NCBI GenBank assembly: GCA_017519185.1
Contig: JAFWSX010000023.1
Location: 124,001-188,000 of the forward strand
Direction of reading: 5' to 3'
DNA from: Bacteroidales bacterium
Lineage (GTDB): Bacteria > Bacteroidota > Bacteroidia > Bacteroidales > UBA932
DNA length: 64,000 nt
The notes beneath the pieces were generated by a model. The model was not told where the DNA came from, ran no database searches, and saw only the letters and a list, made by a program, of their open reading frames with translations. The position numbers were made by a program, and so were the translations under genes. Positions within the stretch are counted from its first letter, which is position 1; the number at the start of each line of letters is the position of its first letter. Of the stretch, positions 33,080-42,400 are shown in pieces.

Positions 33080-34458
33080 TACAGGATACTGTCGGCTACT
33101 GCTATTACTTCATCCGCAAGCGCCTCGGCCTGACTGCGGCCAGGAGCCTCGGCATAGATACGGATTATAGGTTCGGTGTTAGACTTGCGCAGGATCACCC
33201 ACTTGCGGTCCTTCTCGAAATCGATGCGGACTCCGTCCATAGTGTTGATTTTCTCTGAGGCATATTTGTCCTTGAGGGCCTCGAAAATCTTGTCAGCCTG
33301 CGAAGCGTCGTTGAGGGAAATCTTCTTTTTTGCTATAAAATAGTCGGGATAGGTCTTGCGCAGGTTAGATGCGCTGAGACCTTTCTGGGCCAGATTGCTC
33401 AGGAAAAGAGCCGTGCCGATGAGTGCATCGCGCCCATAATGGAGTTCGGGGAAGATCACACCACCGTTGCCTTCGCCCCCTATTACAGCTCCGACCTCAC
33501 GCATCTTGGTTGTGACATTCACCTCGCCCACTGCGGCAGCGAAATACTCACAGCCGTGCGCCTCGGTCACGTCACGAAGCGCCCTTGAAGAAGAGATGTT
33601 TGAGCAGGTCGGACCCTTCTTGTGCCGCAGCACATAGTCGGCAACGCTGACAAGGGTATACTCTTCGCCGAAAGGTTCGCCGTCTTCGCAGATGAAAGCC
33701 AGCCTGTCCACGTCGGGATCGACTGAAATTCCGAGACTGGCGTGTTCGCAGCAGACAGTCTCGCTGAGACCCCTGAGGTTAGCCGGCAGGGGTTCGGGAT
33801 TGTGCGCGAAGCAGCCGTTGGGCTCGGCATTGATCGTGATGCATTCCACTCCGAGTCTTTCCAGCAGTCTGGGCATCACTATCGCTCCTACAGAGTTGAT
33901 GGGGTCGAGCACAACCTTGAAGCGTGCATTGCGGATAGCTTCCAGGTCCACGAGATGATTGCTGAGGACCTGCTCTATATGGATGTCCGTGTAGTCTTTG
34001 TAAGTCACAGAACCGAGCGAGCGGACTTCGGCGAAATCGAAGTCCTCTTTAGCTGCTGTCTCCAGTACCTGTGCTCCGTTCGCAGCAGAAAGGAACTCGC
34101 CGTCGCTGTTAAGGAGCTTGAGGGCGTTCCATTGCTCCGGATTGTGGCTGGCGGTGATTATGATGCCGCCGTCGGCTTTTTCGCCTGTCACTGCCAATTC
34201 TGTGGTAGGGGTTGTCGCCATACCGATGTTTACCACATCGGCTCCGCAGCCGACCAGAGTGCCGCATACGAGATTTTCTACCATGCTGCCTGAGATGCGT
34301 GCGTCACGGCCGACGACCACCTTGGCTTTTTTGCCCTGTTTGGGCAGGCATTTCACATATGCAGCGGTGAATTTGACTATGTCTAACGGAGTGAGGGCAT
34401 CCCCGCAACTGCCTCCTATTGTGCCGCGTATGCCCGATATGGATTTTATCAGTGTCAT
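33079..34458 (-). CDS. glmM: Phosphoglucosamine mutase-like phosphohexomutase
   Basis: Interconverts glucosamine 6- and 1-phosphate for UDP-GlcNAc synthesis. 459 residues, four-domain alpha-D-phosphohexomutase. The active-site phosphoserine is in IIITASHNPEQ (about 97-107), the Mg2+ loop is DPDVDRLAF (about 239-247), the sugar loop is GGEGNGGV (about 318-325), and the phosphate-binding loop is RKSNTEPIIRIYAEA (about 428-442). GEGNGG favours GlmM over phosphomannomutase. Overlaps the NamZ-like gene by 1 bp, so both are one operon touching amino-sugar chemistry. Confidence 0.88.
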   Translation of the reverse strand: MTLIKSISGIRGTIGGSCGDALTPLDIVKFTAAYVKCLPKQGKKAKVVVGRDARISGSMVENLVCGTLVGCGADVVNIGMATTPTTELAVTGEKADGGIIITASHNPEQWNALKLLNSDGEFLSAANGAQVLETAAKEDFDFAEVRSLGSVTYKDYTDIHIEQVLSNHLVDLEAIRNARFKVVLDPINSVGAIVMPRLLERLGVECITINAEPNGCFAHNPEPLPANLRGLSETVCCEHASLGISVDPDVDRLAFICEDGEPFGEEYTLVSVADYVLRHKKGPTCSNISSSRALRDVTEAHGCEYFAAAVGEVNVTTKMREVGAVIGGEGNGGVIFPELHYGRDALIGTALFLSNLAQKGLSASNLRKTYPDYFIAKKKISLNDASQADKIFEALKDKYASEKINTMDGVRIDFEKDRKWVILRKSNTEPIIRIYAEAPGRSQAEALADEVIAVADSIL

Positions 34459-34504
34459 GTCTTGAGTTAAAGGAGTCGCTAAGGTACAAAATCATAAGAA
34501 ATGA

Positions 34505-34535
34505 TTTGCAAGATTTGAGAATGTTTGTATCTTTG
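34505..34535 (+). promoter_or_regulatory. Promoter of rpmE2
   Basis: TTTG (34505-34508), 19 bp, TATCTTTG (34528-34535): an exact match to the Bacteroidetes promoter pattern. The leader to the ATG at 34573 is about 30 nt and ends in an A/T-rich stretch. Confidence 0.8.
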
Positions 34536-34572
34536 CGTCCCCAAAAGAATTTAATTATTTAAAACATAAGTC

Positions 34573-34827
34573 ATGAAAAAAGGAATTCATCCCGAAAGTT
34601 ACCGTCTTGTTGCTTTCAAGGACATGTCGAATGATCACGTGTTCCTTACTCGCTCATGCGCCAATACCAAAGAGACCATCGAGATCGACGGTGTCGAGTA
34701 TCCGGTGGTAAAGGTCGAGATCTCAAACACTTCTCACCCGTTCTATACTGGTAAGATGAAACTTGTCGACACTGCAGGTCGCGTAGATAAATTCTACAAC
34801 CGCTACGGCAAGAGGAATCAGAAATAA
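34573..34827 (+). CDS. rpmE2: 50S ribosomal protein L31 type B
   Basis: 84-residue ribosomal protein, type B: it opens [20 protein letters not shown] and lacks the CxxC zinc-binding cysteines of type A L31. Family segments [16 protein letters not shown] (about 49-64) and [13 protein letters not shown] (about 69-81) are present. Single-gene transcription unit with a strong promoter and a bidirectional terminator. The zinc-free form means no Zur-type swap is implied unless a type A gene exists elsewhere. Confidence 0.97.
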   Translation: MKKGIHPESYRLVAFKDMSNDHVFLTRSCANTKETIEIDGVEYPVVKVEISNTSHPFYTGKMKLVDTAGRVDKFYNRYGKRNQK

Positions 34828-34850
34828 CAAGACTACTCAAACCTACGATA

Positions 34851-34882
34851 AAGAGAGGCCGACGATTCGTCGGTCTCTTTTT
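34851..34882. terminator. Bidirectional terminator between rpmE2 and tldE
   Basis: Stem AGAG-CCGACGA/TCGTCGG-CTCT (34852-34878), followed by TTTTTT on the plus strand and preceded by a shorter A-tract for the minus strand. It lies 24 bp past the rpmE2 stop and reaches the tldE stop codon. Confidence 0.8.
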
Positions 34883-36186
34883 TATGTAAGAGACAGTCCT
34901 TCAAATGAGACAGACGGGAGTTGCATCGAGAAGAGCGTTAGAGGGTCGTTGCCGACGGCGGCCAGACGGTTCCAGAGTTCCAGGTAGTTGCCCGTGACAT
35001 TCATCTCGTGGATGGGGAACTGCTTCTGCCCGTTCTCAAACCAGAAGCCCTCGATGCCATATGAGAAATCGCCCGTGATGGGATTGTGGTTACCGCCGTT
35101 GAAACCGGTGATCAGCACACCCTTTCCCAGAGCAGCCATCTGTGAAGCCATATCTCCAGCGTCAGGCACCATCTCTACTACAGAAACCGCATCGATGGTC
35201 GGCTCCATCCTCAGCTTGTCAGCATAATAACTGTTGAGGAAATAACGGTTTACCACACCAGAGTCAATCACATTGCATTTCCTGGTAGCAATACCTTCCC
35301 CATCGTAGAACCTGGCTCCGAACGTAGCCGGCTTGTGGGGATTGTCGACGATGGTGAGCCTCGAAGGGAAAAGTTTCTTGCCGAGAGAGTCGAGCATGAA
35401 AGAATTGTTCTGCTGAAGGGAAGCACCGCTCAGTGCCGAGAGCAGAGGAGACACAAATTTGGCGACAGAACCATTCTCAACCACTACATCGTATTTTCCG
35501 GCATTGATGCGCCTTGCTCCGAGCCGTTCCAACCCGCGGGAATATGCAGTCTCGGCACAACGATCCGCATCAAGTTTAGAAAACAGCACATTGGCGTCAG
35601 GCCACCAGCTCTGAGGCCGGCTGCCGTCCTTGTCCATAAACGAACAACCAGCAGAAAGGGTGAAGAAAGAAGCATCCCTCTCCTGACAGAAACCGGCAGT
35701 GTCAGCCAACACCTCGTGCTCCGTCGAACTGCCGAATTCGGTTTCGCACGACTGGAGCGGTCCTGTGCCGATACGGCTGCAGAGAGCCTCGGCCATCCGC
35801 ACAGCCAGCGCCTTGCCCTGCTCGGCGCTGACCTGTCCGGCTTCGGGATCCAGAATCTGCAGGTCACCTCCGCCCCTGTAGCAGAGCTCCTTGGGTGCTA
35901 GATGACGGCACTCGTCCTTCTCAAGAAGCCTTGTAAGCCGCACTGCGTTGCTTATGAAAGGCCGCAGGCTGGCCTCATCCAGCATATTGGTGGAGAAAGT
36001 GCCGTAGCGGCCGTCCACGAACAGCTGGAGAAACACCGAGCAGTCACTGGCATTGTGTATCTTGTCGACTTCCCTGTTGAAGAGAGAAACCGCAGTCTGG
36101 TCACTTTCGTTGTAGATTATCCTTGCGTCGCTGGCACCCGCCTCGCGGCAAAAGTCCAGAACCTTCTGTACCTGATTTGTCTGCAT
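34882..36186 (-). CDS. tldE: TldE/PmbA-type metalloprotease partner
   Basis: Partner of TldD in the heterodimeric peptidase; it lacks the HExxxH metal motif, as known for TldE. 434 residues with the start at 36186 (MQTNQVQKVLDFCREAGASD). The longer frame upstream is hydrophobic and covers the promoter. Family segments: GASLQQNNSFMLDSLGKKLF (about 280-299), TRKCNVIDSGVVNRYFLNSY (about 325-344), GGNHNPITGDFSYGIEGFWF (about 377-396). The -7-like element TAACTTTG ends 5 nt before the ATG. Confidence 0.92.
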   Translation of the reverse strand: MQTNQVQKVLDFCREAGASDARIIYNESDQTAVSLFNREVDKIHNASDCSVFLQLFVDGRYGTFSTNMLDEASLRPFISNAVRLTRLLEKDECRHLAPKELCYRGGGDLQILDPEAGQVSAEQGKALAVRMAEALCSRIGTGPLQSCETEFGSSTEHEVLADTAGFCQERDASFFTLSAGCSFMDKDGSRPQSWWPDANVLFSKLDADRCAETAYSRGLERLGARRINAGKYDVVVENGSVAKFVSPLLSALSGASLQQNNSFMLDSLGKKLFPSRLTIVDNPHKPATFGARFYDGEGIATRKCNVIDSGVVNRYFLNSYYADKLRMEPTIDAVSVVEMVPDAGDMASQMAALGKGVLITGFNGGNHNPITGDFSYGIEGFWFENGQKQFPIHEMNVTGNYLELWNRLAAVGNDPLTLFSMQLPSVSFEGLSLT

Positions 36187-36207
36187 AGTTACAAAGTTAT
36201 ATATTTG
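36176..36207 (+). promoter_or_regulatory. Promoter of slyD
   Basis: TTTG (36176-36179), 20 bp, TATATTTG (36200-36207), exact matches to -33 and -7. The -33 element lies inside the first codons of the divergent tldE gene. Leader to ATG 36245 is about 30 nt. Confidence 0.7.
36192..36199 (-). promoter_or_regulatory. -7 element of tldE
   Basis: Minus strand TAACTTTG, full match to TAnnTTTG, 5 nt before the ATG at 36186 and directly abutting the slyD -7 element on the other strand. No TTTG at the -33 distance. Confidence 0.45.
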
Positions 36208-36244
36208 CCGGACATTATTCCAGACAAACAATAACGATACGATA

Positions 36245-36808
36245 ATGAAAATTGAAGACAACAAAGTAGTTCACCTCACCTACCAGTTGAAGGTGGACGG
36301 AGAGATAGCTGACAGCGCAACCGCTGAAAAACCCCTGCAGTTCATTTTCGGAATGGGCTATCTGCTGCCCAAATTCGAAGAGAACATCGCCGGCAAGGAA
36401 GTCGGAGACGAATTTGAATTCATGCTCACGGCAGAGCAGGGATACGGGCTCGTGAACCCCTCAGCAATCGTCGACATTCCCAGGAGCGCATTCGAGATTG
36501 ACGGCGAGTTCCAGGAGGCTTACGTTCAGCCCGGCAGGACAATTCCGATGATGAGCGCCCAGGGCGTGATCCACGGCACAGTCCTTTCAGTCGGCGCAGA
36601 AACCGTCAAGATGGACTTCAATCACCCTATGGCAGGCAAAGACCTCCATTTCACAGGCAAGGTTGAACTCGTGCGCGACGCCACCGAGGAAGAACTCAAG
36701 AACGGTCTTTTCGGAGAGCGCAACAAATCGTGCTCAGGCAGCTGCGGTTCTTGCGAAGGCGGATGCGGAGACGGAGAATGTTCTAAAGAAGGTTGCGACT
36801 GCAAATAG
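36245..36808 (+). CDS. slyD: FKBP-type peptidyl-prolyl isomerase, SlyD-like, cysteine-rich tail
   Basis: Prolyl isomerase and chaperone of the SlyD group, 187 residues. The FKBP half-domains flank an insert-in-flap domain: KVVHLTYQLKVDGEIADSA (about 7-25), FIFGMGYLLPKFEENIAGKE (about 33-52), the flap about 70-125, and NHPMAGKDLHFTGKVELV (about 124-141). The tail (about 160-187) has seven cysteines in a Cys-Gly pattern and no histidine, where E. coli SlyD has a His-rich metal-binding tail. That suggests binding of nickel, copper, zinc or another thiophilic metal. It overlaps the 3' end of the convergent flavoprotein gene by 26 bp, and the last Cys residues of the tail lie in that overlap. Confidence 0.93.
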   Translation: MKIEDNKVVHLTYQLKVDGEIADSATAEKPLQFIFGMGYLLPKFEENIAGKEVGDEFEFMLTAEQGYGLVNPSAIVDIPRSAFEIDGEFQEAYVQPGRTIPMMSAQGVIHGTVLSVGAETVKMDFNHPMAGKDLHFTGKVELVRDATEEELKNGLFGERNKSCSGSCGSCEGGCGDGECSKEGCDCK

Positions 36809-38333
36809 CATTCACGACAGCTATACCGTCGAGGGCGCTGGACACTATGCCACCCGCATAGCCGGCGCCCTCGCCGCATGGATAGAGGCCTTCGAGAGCA
36901 ATGTGGCACAAAGTGTTTTCATCGCGGGGAATGCGGACAGGCGAAGATGTGCGGGACTCGACTCCGAGGACGAGCGCTTCCTGGGTATAGAAGCCGTGCA
37001 TCTTGCGGTCAAAAAGAGGAAAGACTCTCCTCAGCCTCGAAGCCACGAAATCCGGCAGCAGTCCGGTCAGTGCGGCAGAATCCACTCCCGGGGCATAGGA
37101 GCAGGAAGGCAGCGAAGAAGACATCTTTCCGCGGCAGAAATCAGTCATTCTCTGGGCTGGAGCTCGGAAACTTCCGGAGTTGGCGAACATCCTGTTCTCC
37201 ACAGACTTCTGGAACTCCAGCAACGCCAGAGGACCATATTTCTCAAAACCGGCGACATCCTGCGGCTCCACTGAGCAAACGATGCCGGCATTGGCCTTCT
37301 TGCCGGAACGTGTCGACGGCGACATCCCGTTGAGCACGACTGCGTCACTTTCAGTCGTAGACGGCACAAGCACTCCACCCGGACACATACAGAACGAGAA
37401 TACGCCGCGGCCTTCCACCTGCTCCACCAGGGCATATTCTGCGTGTGGATAGCCCGGCTGCCAGCGTTTGTGGTACTGGATCTCGTCAATCAGGTGCTGG
37501 GGATGCTCCACCCTCACTCCAAGCGCAAAGCCCTTGGCCTGCAATGCCCATCCCTTCGAGACGAACAGTTCGTAAATGTCCCTCGCCGAGTGGCCCGTGG
37601 CCAGGATGACATTCGCCGCGCTGTAGCAGCATCCGTCGGCACACAACACCTTCCACTTGCCACCTTTTGAAGCAGGAGGCGTCAGGTCCACTACCTTTGA
37701 GCCGAAATGATACTCTCCGCCGTGAGCGACGATGCAGTTGCGTATGCTCTCCATAACCCTCGGAAGCACGTCGCTTCCTATATGCGGGTGAGCATCGGTC
37801 AGTATTGTCTGCTGGGCGCCGAAAGCGACTAACTGACGGAGCACTTCCTGGATGTCACCTCTCTTGGAAGACCTGGTATAAAGCTTACCGTCCGAGAACG
37901 TGCCGGCGCCGCCTTCACCGAAACAATAGTTCGAATCGGCATTCACCACGCCTTCTCGGACTATCGCGGAGATGTCCACCTTGCGGCTGTGTACATCCTT
38001 TCCCCTTTCCAGTATGACTGGTTTCAGGCCCTTTTCAAGAAGTTTCAGCGAAGCGAAAGTACCCGCCGGGCCGCCCCCCACAACGATGACCTCTGGAGAA
38101 TCGTGGACATCCTTGTAGTCGAAGACATACTCACGGGGTGGTTCATCCCCCTCAAGAAATGCACGCAGCCTGTAGCGGTAGACCGGGCGGCTGCGGGCAT
38201 CGAGAGAGCGGCGCACTACGACGCACTGCCTTACCCTCGACACGGGAACTCCACAAGCCACGGATGCGGCCTTTACAAGCTCCTCCTGCGAAGGGTTGTG
38301 AAGGATGTCGAACGTCTGCTCGAACTCTTTCAT
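36783..38333 (-). CDS. COG2509-type FAD-dependent dehydrogenase
   Basis: A 516-residue flavoprotein of the conserved uncharacterised FAD-dependent dehydrogenase group. An N-terminal domain of about 90 residues is followed by the FAD Rossmann motif EVIVVGGGPAGTFASLKLLE (about 80-99). NYCFGEGGAGTFSDGKLYTR (about 135-154) is characteristic. A second FAD contact is GEGAGYAGGIVSSALDG near the C-terminus (about 487-503). Cytosolic, no signal peptide. The substrate is unknown. It starts 4 bp after tsaD on the same strand, so the two are cotranscribed. Confidence 0.87.
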   Translation of the reverse strand: MKEFEQTFDILHNPSQEELVKAASVACGVPVSRVRQCVVVRRSLDARSRPVYRYRLRAFLEGDEPPREYVFDYKDVHDSPEVIVVGGGPAGTFASLKLLEKGLKPVILERGKDVHSRKVDISAIVREGVVNADSNYCFGEGGAGTFSDGKLYTRSSKRGDIQEVLRQLVAFGAQQTILTDAHPHIGSDVLPRVMESIRNCIVAHGGEYHFGSKVVDLTPPASKGGKWKVLCADGCCYSAANVILATGHSARDIYELFVSKGWALQAKGFALGVRVEHPQHLIDEIQYHKRWQPGYPHAEYALVEQVEGRGVFSFCMCPGGVLVPSTTESDAVVLNGMSPSTRSGKKANAGIVCSVEPQDVAGFEKYGPLALLEFQKSVENRMFANSGSFRAPAQRMTDFCRGKMSSSLPSCSYAPGVDSAALTGLLPDFVASRLRRVFPLFDRKMHGFYTQEALVLGVESRTSSPVRIPRDENTLCHIALEGLYPCGEGAGYAGGIVSSALDGIAVVNAICSRNLL

Positions 38334-38337
38334 CGGG

Positions 38338-39378
38338 TTATTTCATATTGAGGTCCGCCGCACGTGACACTGGAGCCACGTCAAGCGGGGTGAACAGTCC
38401 CTTTTCGTATTTGAAATGTCCGACTGCAGCAATCATCGCCGCATTGTCGGTGGTAAAGCGCAACTCGGGCAGGAAAGTGGTCCAGCCTCTGCGGCGGCCC
38501 TCCTCTTCGATCCTGCTGCGCAGCCCGCTGTTGGCCGAGACGCCGCCGCCTATCACAATCTGCCGGATGGATGTCTGTTTCACGGCAAGCAACAGTTTCT
38601 TCATCAGGATGTCAATGAGGTCCTTCTGGAAACTTGCGCACAGGTCGGCCTTGTTTTTCTCGACGAAGTCAGGATCCTTTGCAACCTCATCCCTCAGGAA
38701 ATACAGAAGCGATGTCTTGATGCCGCTGAAACTGTAATCCAGACCGGGCACGTTGGGTTTAGCAAAACGGAAGCGGGCTGAATCTCCTTCCTTTGCAAGA
38801 CGGTCTATCACAGGGCCGCCCGGATAGCCAAGGTCCAGCAACTTGGCGCACTTGTCGAAAGCCTCTCCCACCGCATCGTCTATCGTACGGCCGAGAACTT
38901 CGAAATCCAGATAGTCGTTGACTTTAACAATCTGGGTATGCCCACCGGAAACGAGCAGCGCAAGGAAAGGGAACTGCGGCTCGCGGTGAGGCTTGCCTTC
39001 TTCTATTACAAAATGAGAGAGGATGTGTCCCTGAAGGTGGTTGACCTCTATCAGCGGTTTGCCGGAAGACAGGGCCAGACCCTTGGCGAAAGACACTCCT
39101 ACCAGCAGTGAACCCAGCAGCCCCGGTCCGCGGGTGAAGGCTATTGCATCAACCTCGTCCATTCCCACTCCGGCCTGTTTCAGGGCCTGGTCGACCACCG
39201 GCACTATGTTCTGCTGATGTGCTCTTGAAGCCAGCTCGGGAACCACTCCGCCATACTGCTCGTGGACCTTCTGGGATGCCATCACGTTCGACAGCAGACA
39301 GCGGTCGGCAAGGACAGCTGCCGAAGTGTCGTCGCAAGACGATTCAATACCGAGAATAACAGTTCTTTTTCCCATCAT
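38338..39378 (-). CDS. tsaD: tRNA N6-adenosine threonylcarbamoyltransferase
   Basis: Transfers threonylcarbamoyl to A37 of ANN-decoding tRNAs. 346 residues, full length. N-terminal ILGIESSCDDTSAAV (about 8-22), metal-binding histidines in VNHLQGHILSHF (about 112-123), ALLVSGGHTQIV (about 142-153) and the C-terminal GGGVSANSGLR (about 279-289). Two adjacent ATG codons are possible; the first is used. Upstream -7-like TACCTTTG ends 17 nt before it. The divergent neighbour is tamB. Confidence 0.96.
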   Translation of the reverse strand: MMGKRTVILGIESSCDDTSAAVLADRCLLSNVMASQKVHEQYGGVVPELASRAHQQNIVPVVDQALKQAGVGMDEVDAIAFTRGPGLLGSLLVGVSFAKGLALSSGKPLIEVNHLQGHILSHFVIEEGKPHREPQFPFLALLVSGGHTQIVKVNDYLDFEVLGRTIDDAVGEAFDKCAKLLDLGYPGGPVIDRLAKEGDSARFRFAKPNVPGLDYSFSGIKTSLLYFLRDEVAKDPDFVEKNKADLCASFQKDLIDILMKKLLLAVKQTSIRQIVIGGGVSANSGLRSRIEEEGRRRGWTTFLPELRFTTDNAAMIAAVGHFKYEKGLFTPLDVAPVSRAADLNMK

Positions 39379-39395
39379 ATTAGCCTCAAGGCATG

Positions 39396-39403
39396 CAAAG
39401 GTA
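39396..39403 (-). promoter_or_regulatory. -7 element of tsaD
   Basis: Minus strand TACCTTTG, full match to TAnnTTTG, 17 nt before the tsaD ATG. No clear -33 TTTG. Confidence 0.4.
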
Positions 39404-39417
39404 TCAAATTAAAAGTG

Positions 39418-39425
39418 TATCTTTG
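39418..39425 (+). promoter_or_regulatory. -7 element of tamB
   Basis: TATCTTTG, full match, ending 8 nt before the ATG at 39434. No TTTG at -33. It predicts a very short leader. Confidence 0.45.
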
Positions 39426-39433
39426 TTAGATTG

Positions 39434-42400
39434 ATGAAAGTTTTGCGCAAAATATTGCTCGGCCTCCTGCTCCTTCTGCTGCTGCTTCCGGTAGTGGCTG
39501 TGGTGGCTTTGCAATTGCCCAGAGTGCAGAACCACATATGCAGGGTAGTCTCGAAGAGCGTATCTTCGAACCTCAACGGCAGCATAGATTTCGGCGAAGT
39601 CTACTACCAGCTTTTCGACAGGGTAATCCTCAAGGATGTGGTCCTGAAAGATGAGGCTCAGGACACCGTGGCCCGCCTCGGCAAACTTTCCCTCAACGTG
39701 AAGCTCCTCAAGGCCATCACCGGCCACGTCACCGTCAACAGTCTTGAACTCAGCGACGCCCTGCTGAACCTTGAAGTCGACGAGGAAGGGACTCTCAATA
39801 TAGCGAAGATATTCCCCCCCTCAGACAAGGAGCGGGACACAACGTCGAAGGGCATCCTGGCCTATTTCGACAACGTGCTTGTGGACGTCCGCAACATCAA
39901 GCTCAACAACTCTGAAGTCAACCTTGTAAGGCACACGCCCGACAAGCCGGGAATCAAGAAGCTGGAGCTCGGGGAACGCACCATAGACTGGAAAGACCTG
40001 CACGTCAAAAACCTCAACCTGGACATCTCCGACATTAGATACAACCTGCGCAACCGAAGCGTCTCGGCCAACGTTAACGGGATAACCCTCGAAGAAAGCC
40101 GCGGACTCAGGATCGAAGACCTGAAGTTCAAGGCTGCCCTGGATGCCGCCGGCATCCACCTCGAGAAGTTCAGATATCTGGACAATTTCTCGGACATAAA
40201 GCTGGATTACGCAAATGCCCTTTTCGAAGACTTCAGCGATTTCTCGGACTTCCTCCACAAGGTTTCGCTGGACTGCAGCCTTGACGATGCCAAAGTAAGC
40301 CTTGCATCGCTCGGGCTTTACCTGCCGGCCCTGGACTACCTGACACTGACCTTGAAAGCCAACGGCAAGGTCAAGGGTCCTGTCGCAAATATGAAGATAT
40401 CTTCCTTCACCGTTGACGGCCCCGGCACCTCCCACGTCGAACTGTCAGGACAGCTGAACGGACTGCCGCTGTCTGACCTGACTATAATGTCCGCCAATAT
40501 CTCCAAGTGCCATTTCACTACCACCGATCTCGAGCAGATCATATCCAGCGTGGCACAGCAGCCCCTGAAGAAAGGCACCCTCAGCAAATTCGCCCCCGGC
40601 ACCACCTTCAACTTCACGGGCTTCATGGATGGTTTCTTCACAGACTTCGTGGCCTACGGAGGTCTTTCTTCCAACATAGGCCGGGTGGACGTCGACCTGC
40701 TCTGCCAGAGCACTCCGAACGTGGGATTTTCGATGGACGGTTTTATGGATGCCAGCAACTTCCACCTTGGCAAGTTCCTCCAGAACGACAAGATGGGAGA
40801 ACTTTCGTGCAGCGCAGACCTGAGCGGATTCGCATCTCCAGCCAAAGATCAATCCTATTTCAGGATGGACTCGCTCTACGTCTCTAAGTTCAACTTCAAC
40901 GAATACGACTACAAGGGCATCACCGCATCGGGCAAGCTCGACTCAGAGGGCTTGGAAATCTTGGCCAGGGATGACGATCCGAACCTCGATTTCGACCTGA
41001 AGGCCGACATTTCCAATGCAAAGGACGGACAAAGGACATACGACGTTGACATGGATCTCCGCAAGGCCAATCTCGTCGCCCTCAATCTGGACAAGCAGGA
41101 AGTTTCGATAGTCGGGATGAAGCTCAACGGGTCCGTGCTGCAGACCGGCAAGGATACTTTCGAGGGAGACATCTTCATCAACGACCTGGACTGCATCAAC
41201 GCCACCGGCCTTCACGACCTGGGAGACATTCGGCTGAACGCCAGCCTGCTCCCTTCCAACCAGAATCTGACACTGTCCTCTTCGTTCCTCAACGCAAGAC
41301 TGACCGGCACCACCTCTATTTCCGACATAGTCAAAGATGCGAAATACGCCCTGCTTCACAACAAGCTTGACACTCTGCTCAAGGCGCCGAAAGACGCGCT
41401 GAAATACTCCGGCGGCCAGTTCGGCATTGACCTCAGGGTGGCTGACATAAGGCAGCTGCTGGCTTTCGTAATGCCCGACCTCCACATAGAGAACGGAACC
41501 AGTCTTTCTTTCCAGACTGACAGCACGGGAAGCTCCACTTTCACACTCAAATCAGATCTGCTTTCGTTCAAGGATATCTATTCACGCGACCTCCTGCTCA
41601 CATTCGACAGCATTGATTCTACCGCTTTCGCCTCGATTGACGCTGACCTCATCCGCATCGGATCCCTGGTTGCATACAACAACCACCTCGGTGCCGGAAT
41701 AGAAGACAACCAGGTGAAACTGGACATCAGCTACGACAACACAGGCAACGAACAGTCTAGCAAAGGCAACCTGAAGGCGACAGTAGCGTTCCCCGATTCT
41801 TCTGCCGCATACAAGGTCCTCGTAGCACTGGACAAATCCGGATTCGTCGTTGACGGAAAGGAATGGCAGATAGACCCTTCTTCAATTCTCATTGACAAGG
41901 GCCGCTTCAACATCCGTGACTTCGCGCTGGAAAGCTCGGGACAGTATATGAAGGTGAACGGCGTCATCTCAGACAATCCTGAAGAAGAATGCACGGTTGA
42001 CCTCAACAATTTCGACATGTCACTGGCCAACATCTTCCTCAAGGAACCCCTCTCACTGGCCGGACGTCTGACAGGAAACGCCAGGGCAAGCGCCTTGCTT
42101 GGGGATTATGAAATGTCGGCAGACCTGGCCGCCGACTCTGTATACCTGTCCGGCAACCTGCTGGGCGACCTGCTCGTCAAGGCCAATTGGGAAGAACAAA
42201 ACGACAAGATCGACTTCTCCCTGCTGAACACCTTGCAGGACCGCAAGGTAGTCGACATCACAGGCGGCCTGCAGCCTAAAGACAAGCTATTGTCTGCAAC
42301 TGCCAGGATTGACAGCCTTGCAGCGTCAGTGCTCACTCCTTTCATTTCCTCGATAATGTCCGACCTCACCGGCAGCCTCTCCCTGACGGCTGAAGTGAAC

